Shown one piece after another: positions 32,781 through 40,665 of a stretch of DNA of 40,665 nt. Origin of the DNA: Nostoc parmelioides FACHB-3921 (lineage in GTDB: Bacteria > Cyanobacteriota > Cyanobacteriia > Cyanobacteriales > Nostocaceae); NCBI RefSeq assembly GCF_014696625.1, contig NZ_JACJQL010000053.1, positions 1 through 40,665 of the forward strand. The letters run 5' to 3'. The notes beneath the pieces are model-generated. The model was not told where the DNA came from. It worked only from the letters and a program-made list of their open reading frames with translations, and ran no database searches. The translations under genes and the position numbers were made by a program. Position 1 is the stretch's first letter. Each line of letters opens with the position of its first letter.

Positions 32781-33560
32781 ATGTTGACCATTACCGTAAG
32801 CTCCTTGAGTGGCGGACAGGGCAAGACGACGACCTCACTGTTCTTGGGGCGGCTGCTATCACGCCAGGGCTTGCCCACCTTAATGCTAGACTCCGACCCC
32901 CAGCATAATCTCACCACCTATCTGGGGTTTGAGTTAGAACCCAACCAACCAACCCTATTGGAATTTCTCAAAAAAACAGTCGCACCAGAAGACTGCATCT
33001 ACCCAACACAAGACAACGACAACTTATTTCTTATCCCCGCCGACGACCAACTTGATACCGTACAAGATTATTTATCTAACAGTGGAGTGGGTGCAACCTT
33101 ACTCAAGCGACGATTGGAAGCCATCAGCAAAATTTTTAAAGTGTGCATAATTGATGCCCCACCCCAGCGATCGCAAATTTGTTTGACAGTCATCGGCGCA
33201 GCAGATTTTTTGATTATCCCCGCCGAAGCATCAGTTAAAGGTTACGGTTCGCTGGTGCGGACACTGGACTTACTCAGTGGCTTGCAAGATGTCGGCGCAA
33301 CGAATGCCCAAGTATTAGGTGTTTTACCCTTCCGCGATCGCTGGTTTGGGAACACCCAAGCCCAAGAAAGTCGGGCGGCTGTAGATGGAATGCGTGACGA
33401 AGTTGGCGAGGAGTCAGTTATACCCTCAATCCGCGAATCAGAACGTTACAAACAAGCCATCAACAAACGTACAACTTTGAGCGAGTTGGGATATACCGAT
33501 TTGGAATATCCATTTGAGATTTTAATTGAGAAAATTCACGCTGCACTTGGGGGTAAATAA
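32781..33560 (+). CDS. parA: ParA-family partition ATPase
   Basis: The 259-aa protein has a deviant Walker A SSLSGGQGKTTTSLFLG near the N-terminus, MLDSDPQHNLTTYLGFE (A' region), and IIDAPPQRSQ (Walker B region). No N-terminal HTH is present, so it is a short ParA (type Ib) that depends on the downstream partner for operator binding. It would form ATP-dependent assemblies on the nucleoid that carry plasmid copies apart. It is two bases upstream of its partner. Confidence 0.95.
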   Translation: MLTITVSSLSGGQGKTTTSLFLGRLLSRQGLPTLMLDSDPQHNLTTYLGFELEPNQPTLLEFLKKTVAPEDCIYPTQDNDNLFLIPADDQLDTVQDYLSNSGVGATLLKRRLEAISKIFKVCIIDAPPQRSQICLTVIGAADFLIIPAEASVKGYGSLVRTLDLLSGLQDVGATNAQVLGVLPFRDRWFGNTQAQESRAAVDGMRDEVGEESVIPSIRESERYKQAINKRTTLSELGYTDLEYPFEILIEKIHAALGGK

Positions 33561-33562
33561 TA

Positions 33563-34018
33563 ATGTCCGATAACGTACTCAACCAACTACGCAATAAGCG
33601 CAATCGCCCCACAGTTGAACCACGCCAAGATGCACTCGTTCCCAAAGTACAACCCGAACCCCAAACAGAAGAACAAAACTCACCACAGGAAACCAGCCCA
33701 GTACCAGCTACCGACAACCCAACTGCTACACCAGCAGACACAATCGCTGAACTCCAAGCCGAGCTTGAAAAGTACCCCGAAACACGACGACATTCAGCGA
33801 TCGTCCTTGAAAAAGACCTCGACCAAGAATTAACACGCTTTTGTAAAGACAGGGGAATCACAGTTGAGGTATTTTTAGAAGCTGCTTGGACTTTTGCTAA
33901 TGCAGATAACGCACTTTTAGAAAAAATCACCACAGAAGCCAAACGCCGCTACGACCAACGTAAGCGAGTTGGTCAAATTAAACGGTTAATCACTATGTTG
34001 AGTAATTCAGCTAAGTGA
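33563..34018 (+). CDS. ParB-like centromere-binding partner (ribbon-helix-helix)
   Basis: The 151-aa protein has a disordered N-terminus rich in Pro, Glu, Gln and Thr (1-60), then RRHSAIVLEKDLDQELTRF and GITVEVFLEAAW, fitting a strand plus two helices of an RHH dimer, then a basic helical tail. It is in an operon with parA. It probably binds the AGCTA repeats upstream of parA and stimulates the ATPase. Not the classical ParB fold. Confidence 0.75.
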   Translation: MSDNVLNQLRNKRNRPTVEPRQDALVPKVQPEPQTEEQNSPQETSPVPATDNPTATPADTIAELQAELEKYPETRRHSAIVLEKDLDQELTRFCKDRGITVEVFLEAAWTFANADNALLEKITTEAKRRYDQRKRVGQIKRLITMLSNSAK

Positions 34019-34340
34019 TCAATGTTGGGCGATCGCCGAGATAACAGCAAATAGTCATGCCTACCCCTGCCATATCGATAATTTGCCCTTAATTACATTA
34101 TATAGTATATTTGTACTAACAATGATTTCACAGATGATGAGGCTTAAATCTTAGTATGCTGTTGGAGGAAAAAGCTGAAACCCTTTACAAGATAGGGTTG
34201 CACTAACTTTGAAGATTAACTAAAAATCTTTACAAACTGCTTAAAACTCTTGTCACATTAAGCTTTAAAATTAAAATATCAGTGATTCACCCCAAGACTG
34301 AATCAAGACGTAATATAATGCAGAATCCACTGCATTTACC
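34019..34340. other. Intergenic region between the partition and HigBA genes
   Basis: No gene seen. It holds a HIP1 octamer (34029-34036), an AT-rich promoter-like stretch near 34095-34115, and a small AACCCT/AGGGTT hairpin (34179-34199). The last ~80 bases should contain the higBA promoter. Confidence 0.4.
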
Positions 34341-34652
34341 TTGGGGGGAGCTTTGCGTTTTCAGTTTAAAAAAAAGAAACTCGAAGCACTTTACACAGAA
34401 GAAAAAGATGCTCATAAATACCCAGGTGTGGTTGATGACTTTTTTGAAGTCATGGCGATTATTGATGCTGCTGTAGATGAGCGAGACTTATATGCTCAAA
34501 AAGGGTTGAGATTTGAAAAGCTCAAAGGAAAACGAGGAAAAAAAGGACAGCGTTCCTTACGTTTAAATGATCAGTGGCGTTTAATCGTGACAGTGGATGA
34601 GGATGACCAGGGGAATTACCTCACAATAATTGACATCGAAGACTACCACTAA
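34341..34652 (+). CDS. higB: HigB/RelE-family toxin
   Basis: About 100 aa: FKKKKLEALYTEEKD near the start, GLRFEKLKGKRGKKGQRSLRL and WRLIVTVDEDDQGNYLTIIDIEDYH at the end, matching the HigB type II mRNA interferase fold. The start is uncertain: TTG 34341 or TTG 34353 after a GGGGGGAG run. Located directly before its antitoxin, the reverse of the usual antitoxin-first order and typical for HigBA. Confidence 0.85.
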   Translation: MGGALRFQFKKKKLEALYTEEKDAHKYPGVVDDFFEVMAIIDAAVDERDLYAQKGLRFEKLKGKRGKKGQRSLRLNDQWRLIVTVDEDDQGNYLTIIDIEDYH

Positions 34653-34677
34653 CCGAGACAGCAGGGGATACAGCAAT

Positions 34678-35760
34678 ATGAGCCAGAATCTAGTACCAGC
34701 AAGAGTACCAACACCGGGGAAAATTTTAAGTCGAGAATTAGAAGCCCGTGGCTGGACACAGAAAGATTTAGCAGAAATTATGAGTCGTCCAGTTCAAACT
34801 ATCAACGAAATTATCCGAGGAAGCAAGCAAATTACACCTGAAACAGCTATCGAATTGTCCCAAGCATTGGGGACTTCTGCTGAGTTTTGGACAAACCTCG
34901 AAGCTAAGTATCGGCTGCATCTAGCTTTAAAGGAAAAAAAGGAGCAAGATATAGCTCGTAAAAGTCGATTGTATACTATTGCTCCTATTTCTGAACTAAT
35001 CAAAAATGGGTGGATTCAATCAGCAGATTCTATTAATGAATTAGAACATCAAGTTTGTAATTTTTTCGGCATATCTTCTTTAGATGAAACACCAAAATTG
35101 GATGTTAATTTCCGTTGTTCAGAGCATCGTGAGCCAGAGGAAACATCTCGAATAGCTTGGGTAAAGCGAGTAGAAAATCTAGCTAAACAACAAAATGTTG
35201 CTAATTTTGAACGTACCAAACTAGAGGCTGCTATCCCGGAAATTTTAGCTTGTGCTGAACAAATAGAAAGTATCGTGCGGATTCCTAAATTACTAGCAGA
35301 CTTAGGCGTACATTTTATATTTGTGCCGCATTTGAGCAAAACTTATTTAGATGGTGCAGCCTTTTATTTAAACAGCAATCCCGTTATTGCATTGACATTG
35401 AGATATGACCGGATTGACTCATTCTGGTTCACCCTCATGCACGAGTTAGCGCATATTGTTTTAGGACATCAAGGAGCTTACTTAGACAACTTGGATGCTT
35501 TAGAAGAGAATGACGAGGAAAGAGAGGCTAATCAAAAAGCTGCTGACTGGTTAATACACCCTCAGATATTAAATGAATTTATAGTCAGGAGTAAAAAACT
35601 CTTTTCTCGTAAAGCAATTGAAGAATTTGCTCTTGATCAACAAAGACATCCAGGTATAATTCTTGGTCGCTTACATTATGACAAATTAGTTCCCCATAAA
35701 AACTTGAGGACGTTACTCGTCAAAGTTAGTCCGATTTTGAACACATGGATTGATAACTAG
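34678..35760 (+). CDS. higA: HigA-type antitoxin fused to an ImmA/IrrE-like metallopeptidase domain
   Basis: The 360-aa protein starts at ATG 34678, nine bases after AGGGGA (34663-34668). Residues ~1-90 are a HigA HTH (TPGKILSRELEARGWTQKDL, IMSRPVQTINEIIRG, LGTSAEFWTNLEA). Residues ~210-330 have LMHELAHIVLGH with the HExxH zinc site, as in ImmA/IrrE peptidases. The long fused form is known in bacteria and may let the antitoxin be processed under stress. It represses the operon and neutralises HigB. Confidence 0.9.
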   Translation: MSQNLVPARVPTPGKILSRELEARGWTQKDLAEIMSRPVQTINEIIRGSKQITPETAIELSQALGTSAEFWTNLEAKYRLHLALKEKKEQDIARKSRLYTIAPISELIKNGWIQSADSINELEHQVCNFFGISSLDETPKLDVNFRCSEHREPEETSRIAWVKRVENLAKQQNVANFERTKLEAAIPEILACAEQIESIVRIPKLLADLGVHFIFVPHLSKTYLDGAAFYLNSNPVIALTLRYDRIDSFWFTLMHELAHIVLGHQGAYLDNLDALEENDEEREANQKAADWLIHPQILNEFIVRSKKLFSRKAIEEFALDQQRHPGIILGRLHYDKLVPHKNLRTLLVKVSPILNTWIDN

Positions 35761-35815
35761 GTTTACATAATTGATTAACTTTAGTACAAACCTATCCAGG
35801 CAAGTAAAGACTACT

Positions 35816-35865
35816 GCGATCGATCAGATGGTCAGGCGTAGCCCATCGCCCATCTGATCGATCGC
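35816..35865. terminator. Perfect 16-base hairpin between convergent genes
   Basis: GCGATCGATCAGATGG (35816-35831) and its exact complement (35850-35865) enclose 18 bases. It lies between the end of higA and the minus-strand gene ending at 35954, so it could terminate both. No long T-run follows on either side. The GATCGATCGC core is reminiscent of dispersed cyanobacterial palindromes. Confidence 0.5.
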
Positions 35866-35953
35866 GCTTAGGGGTTCTAATTCCCGCACACCGTGGCGGA
35901 AAATTATCAGCATGAGTGTATAATCTACCCCCAATTAGAGTTAAATTATTAAG

Positions 35954-36142
35954 TCAGTCAGAATCTTCACTCTCTTCAATTTGAGGTTTTGCAGTCTTAC
36001 TCCGATTTAGCTGCAACAAACAAGTTATGGATGTAGGAATAATGGCAGTAGCTAAAGGGATATAACTAGAGTTTTTAGCTGCTAAACCAAGCGGTAGCAA
36101 TGCAATAGCTACCAAAGAAATATTCAAAAAAACTTTATTCAT
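35954..36142 (-). CDS. Small two-helix membrane protein
   Basis: 62 aa with hydrophobic segments at ~5-21 and ~26-44 and a charged tail (SKTAKPQIEESEDSD). No family recognised and no good ribosome-binding site. It is 53 bases downstream of another small membrane protein gene on the same strand, so the two may be a unit, perhaps a phage- or conflict-related membrane pair. Confidence 0.5.
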   Translation of the reverse strand: MNKVFLNISLVAIALLPLGLAAKNSSYIPLATAIIPTSITCLLQLNRSKTAKPQIEESEDSD

Positions 36143-36195
36143 GACGAGAATCTAATCCGATACCGCATGGATTACAAAATAATGTCGATAGACAA

Positions 36196-36435
36196 TTAAC
36201 GAGAAGACTCATAGATGATGGCAACTGCAAAAAAGCAGAAGATAAACACTGCGATGCGTACAAGCCACTCCCATAGGCTTGGAGATAATAGCATTTGAAC
36301 AATTGTGTCAACTCCAAAAACTTGAGAGATGACATACGCGATCACGAAACCAAACAGACTCAGCAGGAAAAATTTCAGCACCTTACAAGCCGAGTTGAAT
36401 AAGAATTTACCATCGTCAGTTAGATGATGTTTCAT
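36196..36435 (-). CDS. Small membrane protein, 79 aa
   Basis: Started at the ATG giving MKHHLTDDGK, because AAGGG lies just before it on the minus strand; a longer frame reaching 36510 lacks such a site. Two hydrophobic segments, FFLLSLFGFVIAYVISQVFG and LVRIAVFIFCFFAVAIIY. Function unknown. It lies after a terminator on the same strand and so has its own promoter. Confidence 0.6.
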   Translation of the reverse strand: MKHHLTDDGKFLFNSACKVLKFFLLSLFGFVIAYVISQVFGVDTIVQMLLSPSLWEWLVRIAVFIFCFFAVAIIYESSR

Positions 36436-36540
36436 GGTTTTGCCCTTTTTTAAGAGTGAAATTTGGGGATAAATACACCTTCGGTTACAACAAACTATTG
36501 ACAAATGCAACAGCCCTCTATGTTGTATGTAACTTCCAAC

Positions 36541-36580
36541 AAAAATGCTGGTTCATGTGGGTTTCCACTTGAACCAGCAT
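36541..36580 (-). terminator. Rho-independent terminator on the minus strand
   Basis: Arms ATGCTGGTTCA (36545-36555) and its complement (36570-36580) with an inner GTGG/CCAC stem give a strong hairpin. On the minus strand it is followed by TTTTTG. It ends the transcript of the gene at 36737-37132. The rest of 36436-36736 shows no gene. Confidence 0.75.
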
Positions 36581-36736
36581 GTGATTAGTATCTAATCCTC
36601 AAGGCTAGTTGGATATTAACGAGTAGATATTTAATTGTTAGTAAGTGTCAGCTGTACCAGCTGCTCTAAATGAAGTGTGTAAAAACTAGGAGGACAGAAT
36701 TTATTTTTCCTTCACCACTCAAAAACTATTAGCTTA

Positions 36737-37132
36737 TTAGCTAGTCTTTATTCGCTGCCCTCTATAAAATATTTCCACTTTGCCAATAAATGACCTAGAG
36801 TCGGGGAATTCCACTCTAACAATCCCGAAACCACTGATTATTGCCACAACAAAAACTCTGGAACGAAAAAAATCAATCGCGCTATTAGGAGGTTGCTGCG
36901 ACAACAAAGTGGTCATGCCCAAGGGTGATGGGGTAAGACCGTACTCCTTAGCTACATGAATTAGCTCCTCATAAGGACAGGTGATTGAGTGTCTATTCGG
37001 AAAAGTAATCCTTTGGTTATCTTTCCCAACTCTTTTGAGAGAAGCATAATACGGACTTTCTGTCCCAATAAACCTGGGCAGACTGTCTAGACACTCTTTT
37101 AGGGAAGGTTGCATAAAGTCATTGTGAGTCAT
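36737..37132 (-). CDS. Hypothetical protein, 131 aa
   Basis: Family not recognised. The sequence is soluble, mixed alpha/beta, with CPYEELIHVAKEYGLTP in the middle and a strand-rich end, VFVVAIISGFGIVRVEF then KVEIFYRGQ. Start is the ATG of MTHNDF; the Met at residue 7 is an alternative. It is divergent from the NACHT gene, with 200 bases between the two starts, and followed by a clear terminator, so it is probably a genuine single-gene unit. Confidence 0.6.
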   Translation of the reverse strand: MTHNDFMQPSLKECLDSLPRFIGTESPYYASLKRVGKDNQRITFPNRHSITCPYEELIHVAKEYGLTPSPLGMTTLLSQQPPNSAIDFFRSRVFVVAIISGFGIVRVEFPDSRSFIGKVEIFYRGQRIKTS

Positions 37133-37271
37133 AGGTCTACTCTTGCCAGAGCGACTATGACTCGCCCTTTTGGCTTATACGTACAATAACTTACTATAAT
37201 TTATTTTGCAAGTGTGGTTACTTATTTTGACTTATTGTCTATTTATTTTAGTTTAAAACCTCTACATAAAG

Positions 37272-37300
37272 TTGCTATGTAATTTTATTAAGGCTATAAT
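37272..37300 (+). promoter_or_regulatory. Sigma-70-type promoter of the NACHT gene
   Basis: TTGCTA (37272-37277) and TATAAT (37295-37300) are separated by exactly 17 bases. Transcription would start near 37307. This excludes the upstream TTG at 37300 as a start and favours ATG 37333. Confidence 0.65.
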
Positions 37301-37332
37301 TGCTAGAATGTATGTACCTAACTGTAACAGCA

Positions 37333-39744
37333 ATGGCAAAACCCTCTTTGAAAGCATCTCCGAAAGGACTCCAGCAAGCACATGAGGCTTTTACCAAGCG
37401 AGAATTCACACAAGAGTCTCTAGCTGCTCAACTGGGTTGCAATCGTTCTGTTATCAGTAAGTTTTTTAACGGCGAGAACGTTTGGGAAAAGTACTTTACA
37501 ACCATTTGTGAAGCGTTAGAAATTGATTACCAAAAGATTGTGTATGGATATTTAGCACCTTCAGCTCAAAATTTAGTTGAAAAGGTGCGGACTCAGGTAA
37601 AAGAACTAACCCAAGAGTTGTGCGGAACGATGCGTATATTAGATATGACGCAACCGATTGAGTTGAGTCAAATCTATACTGATGTGAATATTTTGGAGAA
37701 GTTAACAGCGCTCCGACGTAAAACAATTGATGAATTACTTAAAGAATGTGGATATGATAATTTTGACAGATTTGGGTTAGGTAAAGTTGTAGAAAAGCGA
37801 CTTCTTGGCGTAAAAGCAGTTGAAAAATATAAAAAATTAATTGTACTAGGAAAGCCAGGATCTGGTAAAACTACCTTTTTAAGATATCTAGCAGTTCAGT
37901 GTAATCAAGGTATTTTTCAACCTCACCTTGTACCTATTTTTATCCCTCTAAAATATTTTGCTGAAGATCCAACTCAACCTAGTTTATTGGAATATATTAG
38001 GCAGCAGTACTCTGGGTGTGATGTAACAGAAGAAGAACTTATCGAATTATTTAAGCAGGGTTCTGCCCTGATTTTACTGGACGGATTAGATGAAGTTAGC
38101 GCCGAATATCAAGAGCATACTTTAAAAGAAGTTAGAAGTTTTTCTCGGATATATTTTGACAATCATTTTGTCATCGCTTGTCGAATTGCGGCATGGGAGT
38201 ATACCTTTGATAAATTCACAGAAGTAGAGATAGCTGATTTTGATGATAAACAAATAAATGAATTTGCCAACAATTGGTTCAAAAATAAATCAGTCAAGTC
38301 AGAGAAGTTTATTAAGTACCTAAATAAGAATAATCGTATCTATCAATTAGCCGTCACTCCTCTGTTACTAACTCTTCTATGCTTAGTATTTGAAGAATCT
38401 GCTAGTCTACCAAATAGTCGTTCGGAAAGTTATCATGAAGGATTAGATGTTTTATTAAAAAAATGGGATGCCAAACGTGGAATTCATCGAGACCAAATTT
38501 ATCAAAAATTATCACTTCCACGCAAAAAAGATTTACTTCGTCAAATTGCTTACAGTACTTTTGAAAAGGAGAAGTATTTTTTTACGCCATTAGAAGTCAA
38601 GCTCATTCTGAAAAAATATATCGAGAAAATATCAAATTTTGATAGTGATTCAAATATTTCACAGGGTGATATTGAAGAGCTTTTGAAAGCTATGGAAGCT
38701 CAACATGGGATTATAATTGAGCGAGCTAAAGGAATTTATTCATTTTCTCACCTCACTTTTCATGAGTATTTTGTTGCTAAAAGAATTGTTAGCTTAATCC
38801 CACAAACATCAGATGAAGAATTACATCAGGATGAGGACTTTAAAAATAATGATAAATTCCCAAATTCTGAAGCGGATAACAAATTAATAAGTAATCAGAA
38901 ATTACAAAAAGATCAAGAAGAATTACAAAAGCTACTTAAACATCTAAAAGACCGTAAATGGAGGGAGATTTTCCTTTTAGTAGCAGAGATATTATTAGAT
39001 GCTAGTAACCTTTTTAGATTGATGAGGGAGAAAGCCGATCAAATCTTAGAGGGAAAAGATAATCTACAGAAATATCTGAAGCTTGTAAATAAAAAATCTC
39101 AATCGCTACTTCAACTATTTCAGATAAAAGATAATCTAGAAGCAAAGAAATTTTCTGCTGCTATTCGTGCATTTTATTTTGACATTGATTATGACATCGA
39201 CCCAGATAGACAGCTTTGCTTTTTGTTGGAACCACGAACAAAGTACTTAACTTGTGGTAATTGTTTTACTCGTATACTTAAAGAGATTAATAGCTTGGAA
39301 GAAGGTATTATTCATGCTCAAAAATATGACGACATGACTGATGAAGCAAGTATAAAAGTAATTAATGCAGCTTCTGCTGATGAAATTATGAAAATTGCTG
39401 TTAATTATGGTATAAAATCTAAAAAAATACGGCAAGATAATCGAGAAGAACTAGAGAGGATAATGAGTGATTTTTTTGAAGTAAATAATACTATGCAAGA
39501 AAATGAAGAGAGATTAAAGCACGGTGCAGATAAAGTCAGAGAAGTCGCAAGTAAAAAACTATTAGGTGATCAATTGTTAGGAGTTAGTTTTAAAGATTTT
39601 AACGAAGAAGATCAACAAAGCCTTAAAGATTATTATTATGTAAATAAGCTGCTAATAGACTGTTTACTTCAAACAGATTGCCTTGTTACTTTTCAAGTGC
39701 GTGAAGAAATTTTGGAAACATTATTTTTACCAAAAATTCTATGA
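37333..39744 (+). CDS. HTH-NACHT STAND NTPase, probable anti-phage defence protein
   Basis: The 803-aa protein starts MAKPSLKASPKG. Residues ~10-70 are an HTH-like effector-associated domain (FTQESLAAQLGCNRSVISKF). The NACHT NTPase has Walker A GKPGSGKT (~173-180), Walker B LILLDGLDEVS (~247-257), and a sensor CRIAAWEYT. A helical region with FSHLTFHEYFVAKRIV follows. The C-terminus holds a helical block and DYYYVNKLLIDCLLQ...VREEILETLFLP, the tail often seen in cyanobacterial NACHT proteins. Bacterial NACHT proteins can sense phage and trigger cell death or dormancy. There is no obvious nuclease or pore effector, so the N-terminal domain would recruit or act. The adjacent diiron protein gene could supply the output. 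Confidence 0.9.
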   Translation: MAKPSLKASPKGLQQAHEAFTKREFTQESLAAQLGCNRSVISKFFNGENVWEKYFTTICEALEIDYQKIVYGYLAPSAQNLVEKVRTQVKELTQELCGTMRILDMTQPIELSQIYTDVNILEKLTALRRKTIDELLKECGYDNFDRFGLGKVVEKRLLGVKAVEKYKKLIVLGKPGSGKTTFLRYLAVQCNQGIFQPHLVPIFIPLKYFAEDPTQPSLLEYIRQQYSGCDVTEEELIELFKQGSALILLDGLDEVSAEYQEHTLKEVRSFSRIYFDNHFVIACRIAAWEYTFDKFTEVEIADFDDKQINEFANNWFKNKSVKSEKFIKYLNKNNRIYQLAVTPLLLTLLCLVFEESASLPNSRSESYHEGLDVLLKKWDAKRGIHRDQIYQKLSLPRKKDLLRQIAYSTFEKEKYFFTPLEVKLILKKYIEKISNFDSDSNISQGDIEELLKAMEAQHGIIIERAKGIYSFSHLTFHEYFVAKRIVSLIPQTSDEELHQDEDFKNNDKFPNSEADNKLISNQKLQKDQEELQKLLKHLKDRKWREIFLLVAEILLDASNLFRLMREKADQILEGKDNLQKYLKLVNKKSQSLLQLFQIKDNLEAKKFSAAIRAFYFDIDYDIDPDRQLCFLLEPRTKYLTCGNCFTRILKEINSLEEGIIHAQKYDDMTDEASIKVINAASADEIMKIAVNYGIKSKKIRQDNREELERIMSDFFEVNNTMQENEERLKHGADKVREVASKKLLGDQLLGVSFKDFNEEDQQSLKDYYYVNKLLIDCLLQTDCLVTFQVREEILETLFLPKIL

Positions 39745-39848
39745 AATTTGTCTATTCTTTGATTTACAAATTAGGTTTTACATATTTCTTTAATTTCCAA
39801 AAACTCTTCCTTCATTGATATTAACCTGAAGAAAATTCTCTAACTTAA

Positions 39849-40665
39849 ATGCTATTAAATTCATCAACTGTTCGAGCAATTAACTTAAAACCTTCTTTTA
39901 TAACTCCTCAATCTCCAGAAAAGGCACGTACATTATCAGAAAGAATTGTCTATCTTCTTTCTAATACTCACCAGATGCTTCCAGAAGCTGAGACAATCCT
40001 TAACACCTTATACCGAGATTTGCCAATAATTTTGCATTCAGCATTTACTGATGAAGAATCTGTAGCACTTTTGGAAGTTCATAAAAGTCTTTATAATATC
40101 TATGAAGTAAGTCTTAGCCACCCCCTATCACCAATTTGTATACACGAACATAGCCCCTGGCTATTAACAATTCGTAATCAAATTGAAAAGGCATGGCTTA
40201 ATTATGAACTGCCACGCATTCAAAAACAATTACCATCTGCGTCTGAAGCAAAACACCCAAAATTACTTCGTGATTGGTTTGTTCAACAGGCACACACAGA
40301 ATCGGATCTCGATAAATGCTTGTTAAACTTTTTAAAAAACCAAGCATCTATTGAGCAATTCAATATATTTATACTCTCAGATGCGACTTTAAACTATCGT
40401 TTTTGCGATGCCTTAGCTTTAGCACAACTCCACTTTTCAGAAACAGTGAAAGCTGAAATCGTTCATAATATGTGGGATGAGTGTGGTCATGGAGTAGCAG
40501 AGAAGTCACACGGTAGGCAGTTCACGCAGATGCTTGCTTCCCTTGGTCTAGAGCAACCAACACTCCCCATTTGGGAAGACTGGCGACCCTACGCAGGTCA
40601 TAACCTGTACTTTTGCTTCGGTTTGAACCGGAGACACTATTTTAAGGGAATTGGAAGTTTAGGGA
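39849..40665 (+). CDS. Haem-oxygenase-like diiron protein, N-terminal part
   Basis: The 5' part of the gene finished at 1-382; the sequence simply runs into the edge. It starts MLLNSSTVRAIN at ATG 39849, 104 bases after the NACHT gene, with no strong ribosome-binding site. Helical throughout. Metal-ligand candidates are E169 (ASIEQFNIF) and E211/H214 (WDECGHG), joined by the C-terminal E308/D310/H313. That ligand order fits haem-oxygenase-like diiron oxidases (the iron-containing redox enzyme family). Proximity to NACHT suggests co-transfer; shared function is untested. Confidence 0.85.
   Translation, partial: MLLNSSTVRAINLKPSFITPQSPEKARTLSERIVYLLSNTHQMLPEAETILNTLYRDLPIILHSAFTDEESVALLEVHKSLYNIYEVSLSHPLSPICIHEHSPWLLTIRNQIEKAWLNYELPRIQKQLPSASEAKHPKLLRDWFVQQAHTESDLDKCLLNFLKNQASIEQFNIFILSDATLNYRFCDALALAQLHFSETVKAEIVHNMWDECGHGVAEKSHGRQFTQMLASLGLEQPTLPIWEDWRPYAGHNLYFCFGLNRRHYFKGIGSLG
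40559..40665. repeat. Terminal direct repeat (right copy): circular-contig overlap
   Basis: Identical to bases 1-107. The frame of the diiron protein runs through it into the left copy, confirming a circle. Confidence 0.95.

Noticed and set aside
33460..33942. 160-codon minus-strand ORF
   Set aside because: Antisense to the end of parA and to the partner gene; no family resemblance.
37300..37332. TTG 37300 as start of the NACHT gene
   Set aside because: It overlaps the TATAAT of the promoter, so it would not be in the transcript.

Overview
The window is one complete circular plasmid of a filamentous, probably heterocyst-forming (Nostocales-type) cyanobacterium. Bases 1-107 are repeated exactly at 40559-40665, and the reading frame cut at the right edge continues in frame at the left edge, so the molecule is about 40,558 bp. 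The cyanobacterial assignment rests on HIP1 octamers (GCGATCGC), Uma2, DUF433 and VapBC-type genes, an S23-like four-helix-bundle gene with low-complexity flanks, and an HTH-NACHT protein of a kind common in these organisms. No rRNA, tRNA, CRISPR array or complete insertion sequence was seen.

Plasmid upkeep genes are scattered. They include a primase-like replication protein (14899-17217, minus) next to the largest gene-free stretch (17218-18351), a ParA / ribbon-helix-helix partition pair (32781-34018) preceded by AGCTA-type repeats, two tyrosine recombinases (1227-2243; 19020-21110), and small DNA-binding proteins.

The defence and addiction region (22301-35760) holds a type I restriction-modification system (hsdR, hsdM, hsdS). 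A HEPN-type gene lies antiparallel between hsdR and hsdM. Uma2, DUF433 and two VapBC-like modules lie between hsdM and hsdS, and the last vapC overlaps hsdS by an ATGA. A HigBA module follows ParAB. An HTH-NACHT STAND NTPase (37333-39744) with a good promoter, followed by a haem-oxygenase-like diiron protein that crosses the circle junction, looks like a second defence-type island.

The most unusual region is about 2.5-14.6 kb. It carries a holin-like protein plus GH24 lysozyme, a receiver-domain protein, a 118-aa small protein, a radical SAM protein with a SPASM-like cysteine cluster, and a tightly packed four-gene operon: a 717-aa protein with faint histidine-kinase-like features, a 453-aa protein with a receiver-like N-terminus, a 504-aa protein, and a receiver plus unknown output domain. 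The two clear receiver proteins are close paralogues. A ~260-bp regulatory cassette occurs twice, once before the holin/lysozyme pair and once before the 118-aa gene. Each copy carries a TTGTAA-N5-TTACAA operator-like palindrome and a 24/25-codon leader ORF whose frame survives the indels between copies. Related palindromes lie before the receiver gene and the radical SAM gene. I infer a phosphorelay-like signalling module co-regulated with a lysis cassette. I do not recognise it as a described system, and its function is open.
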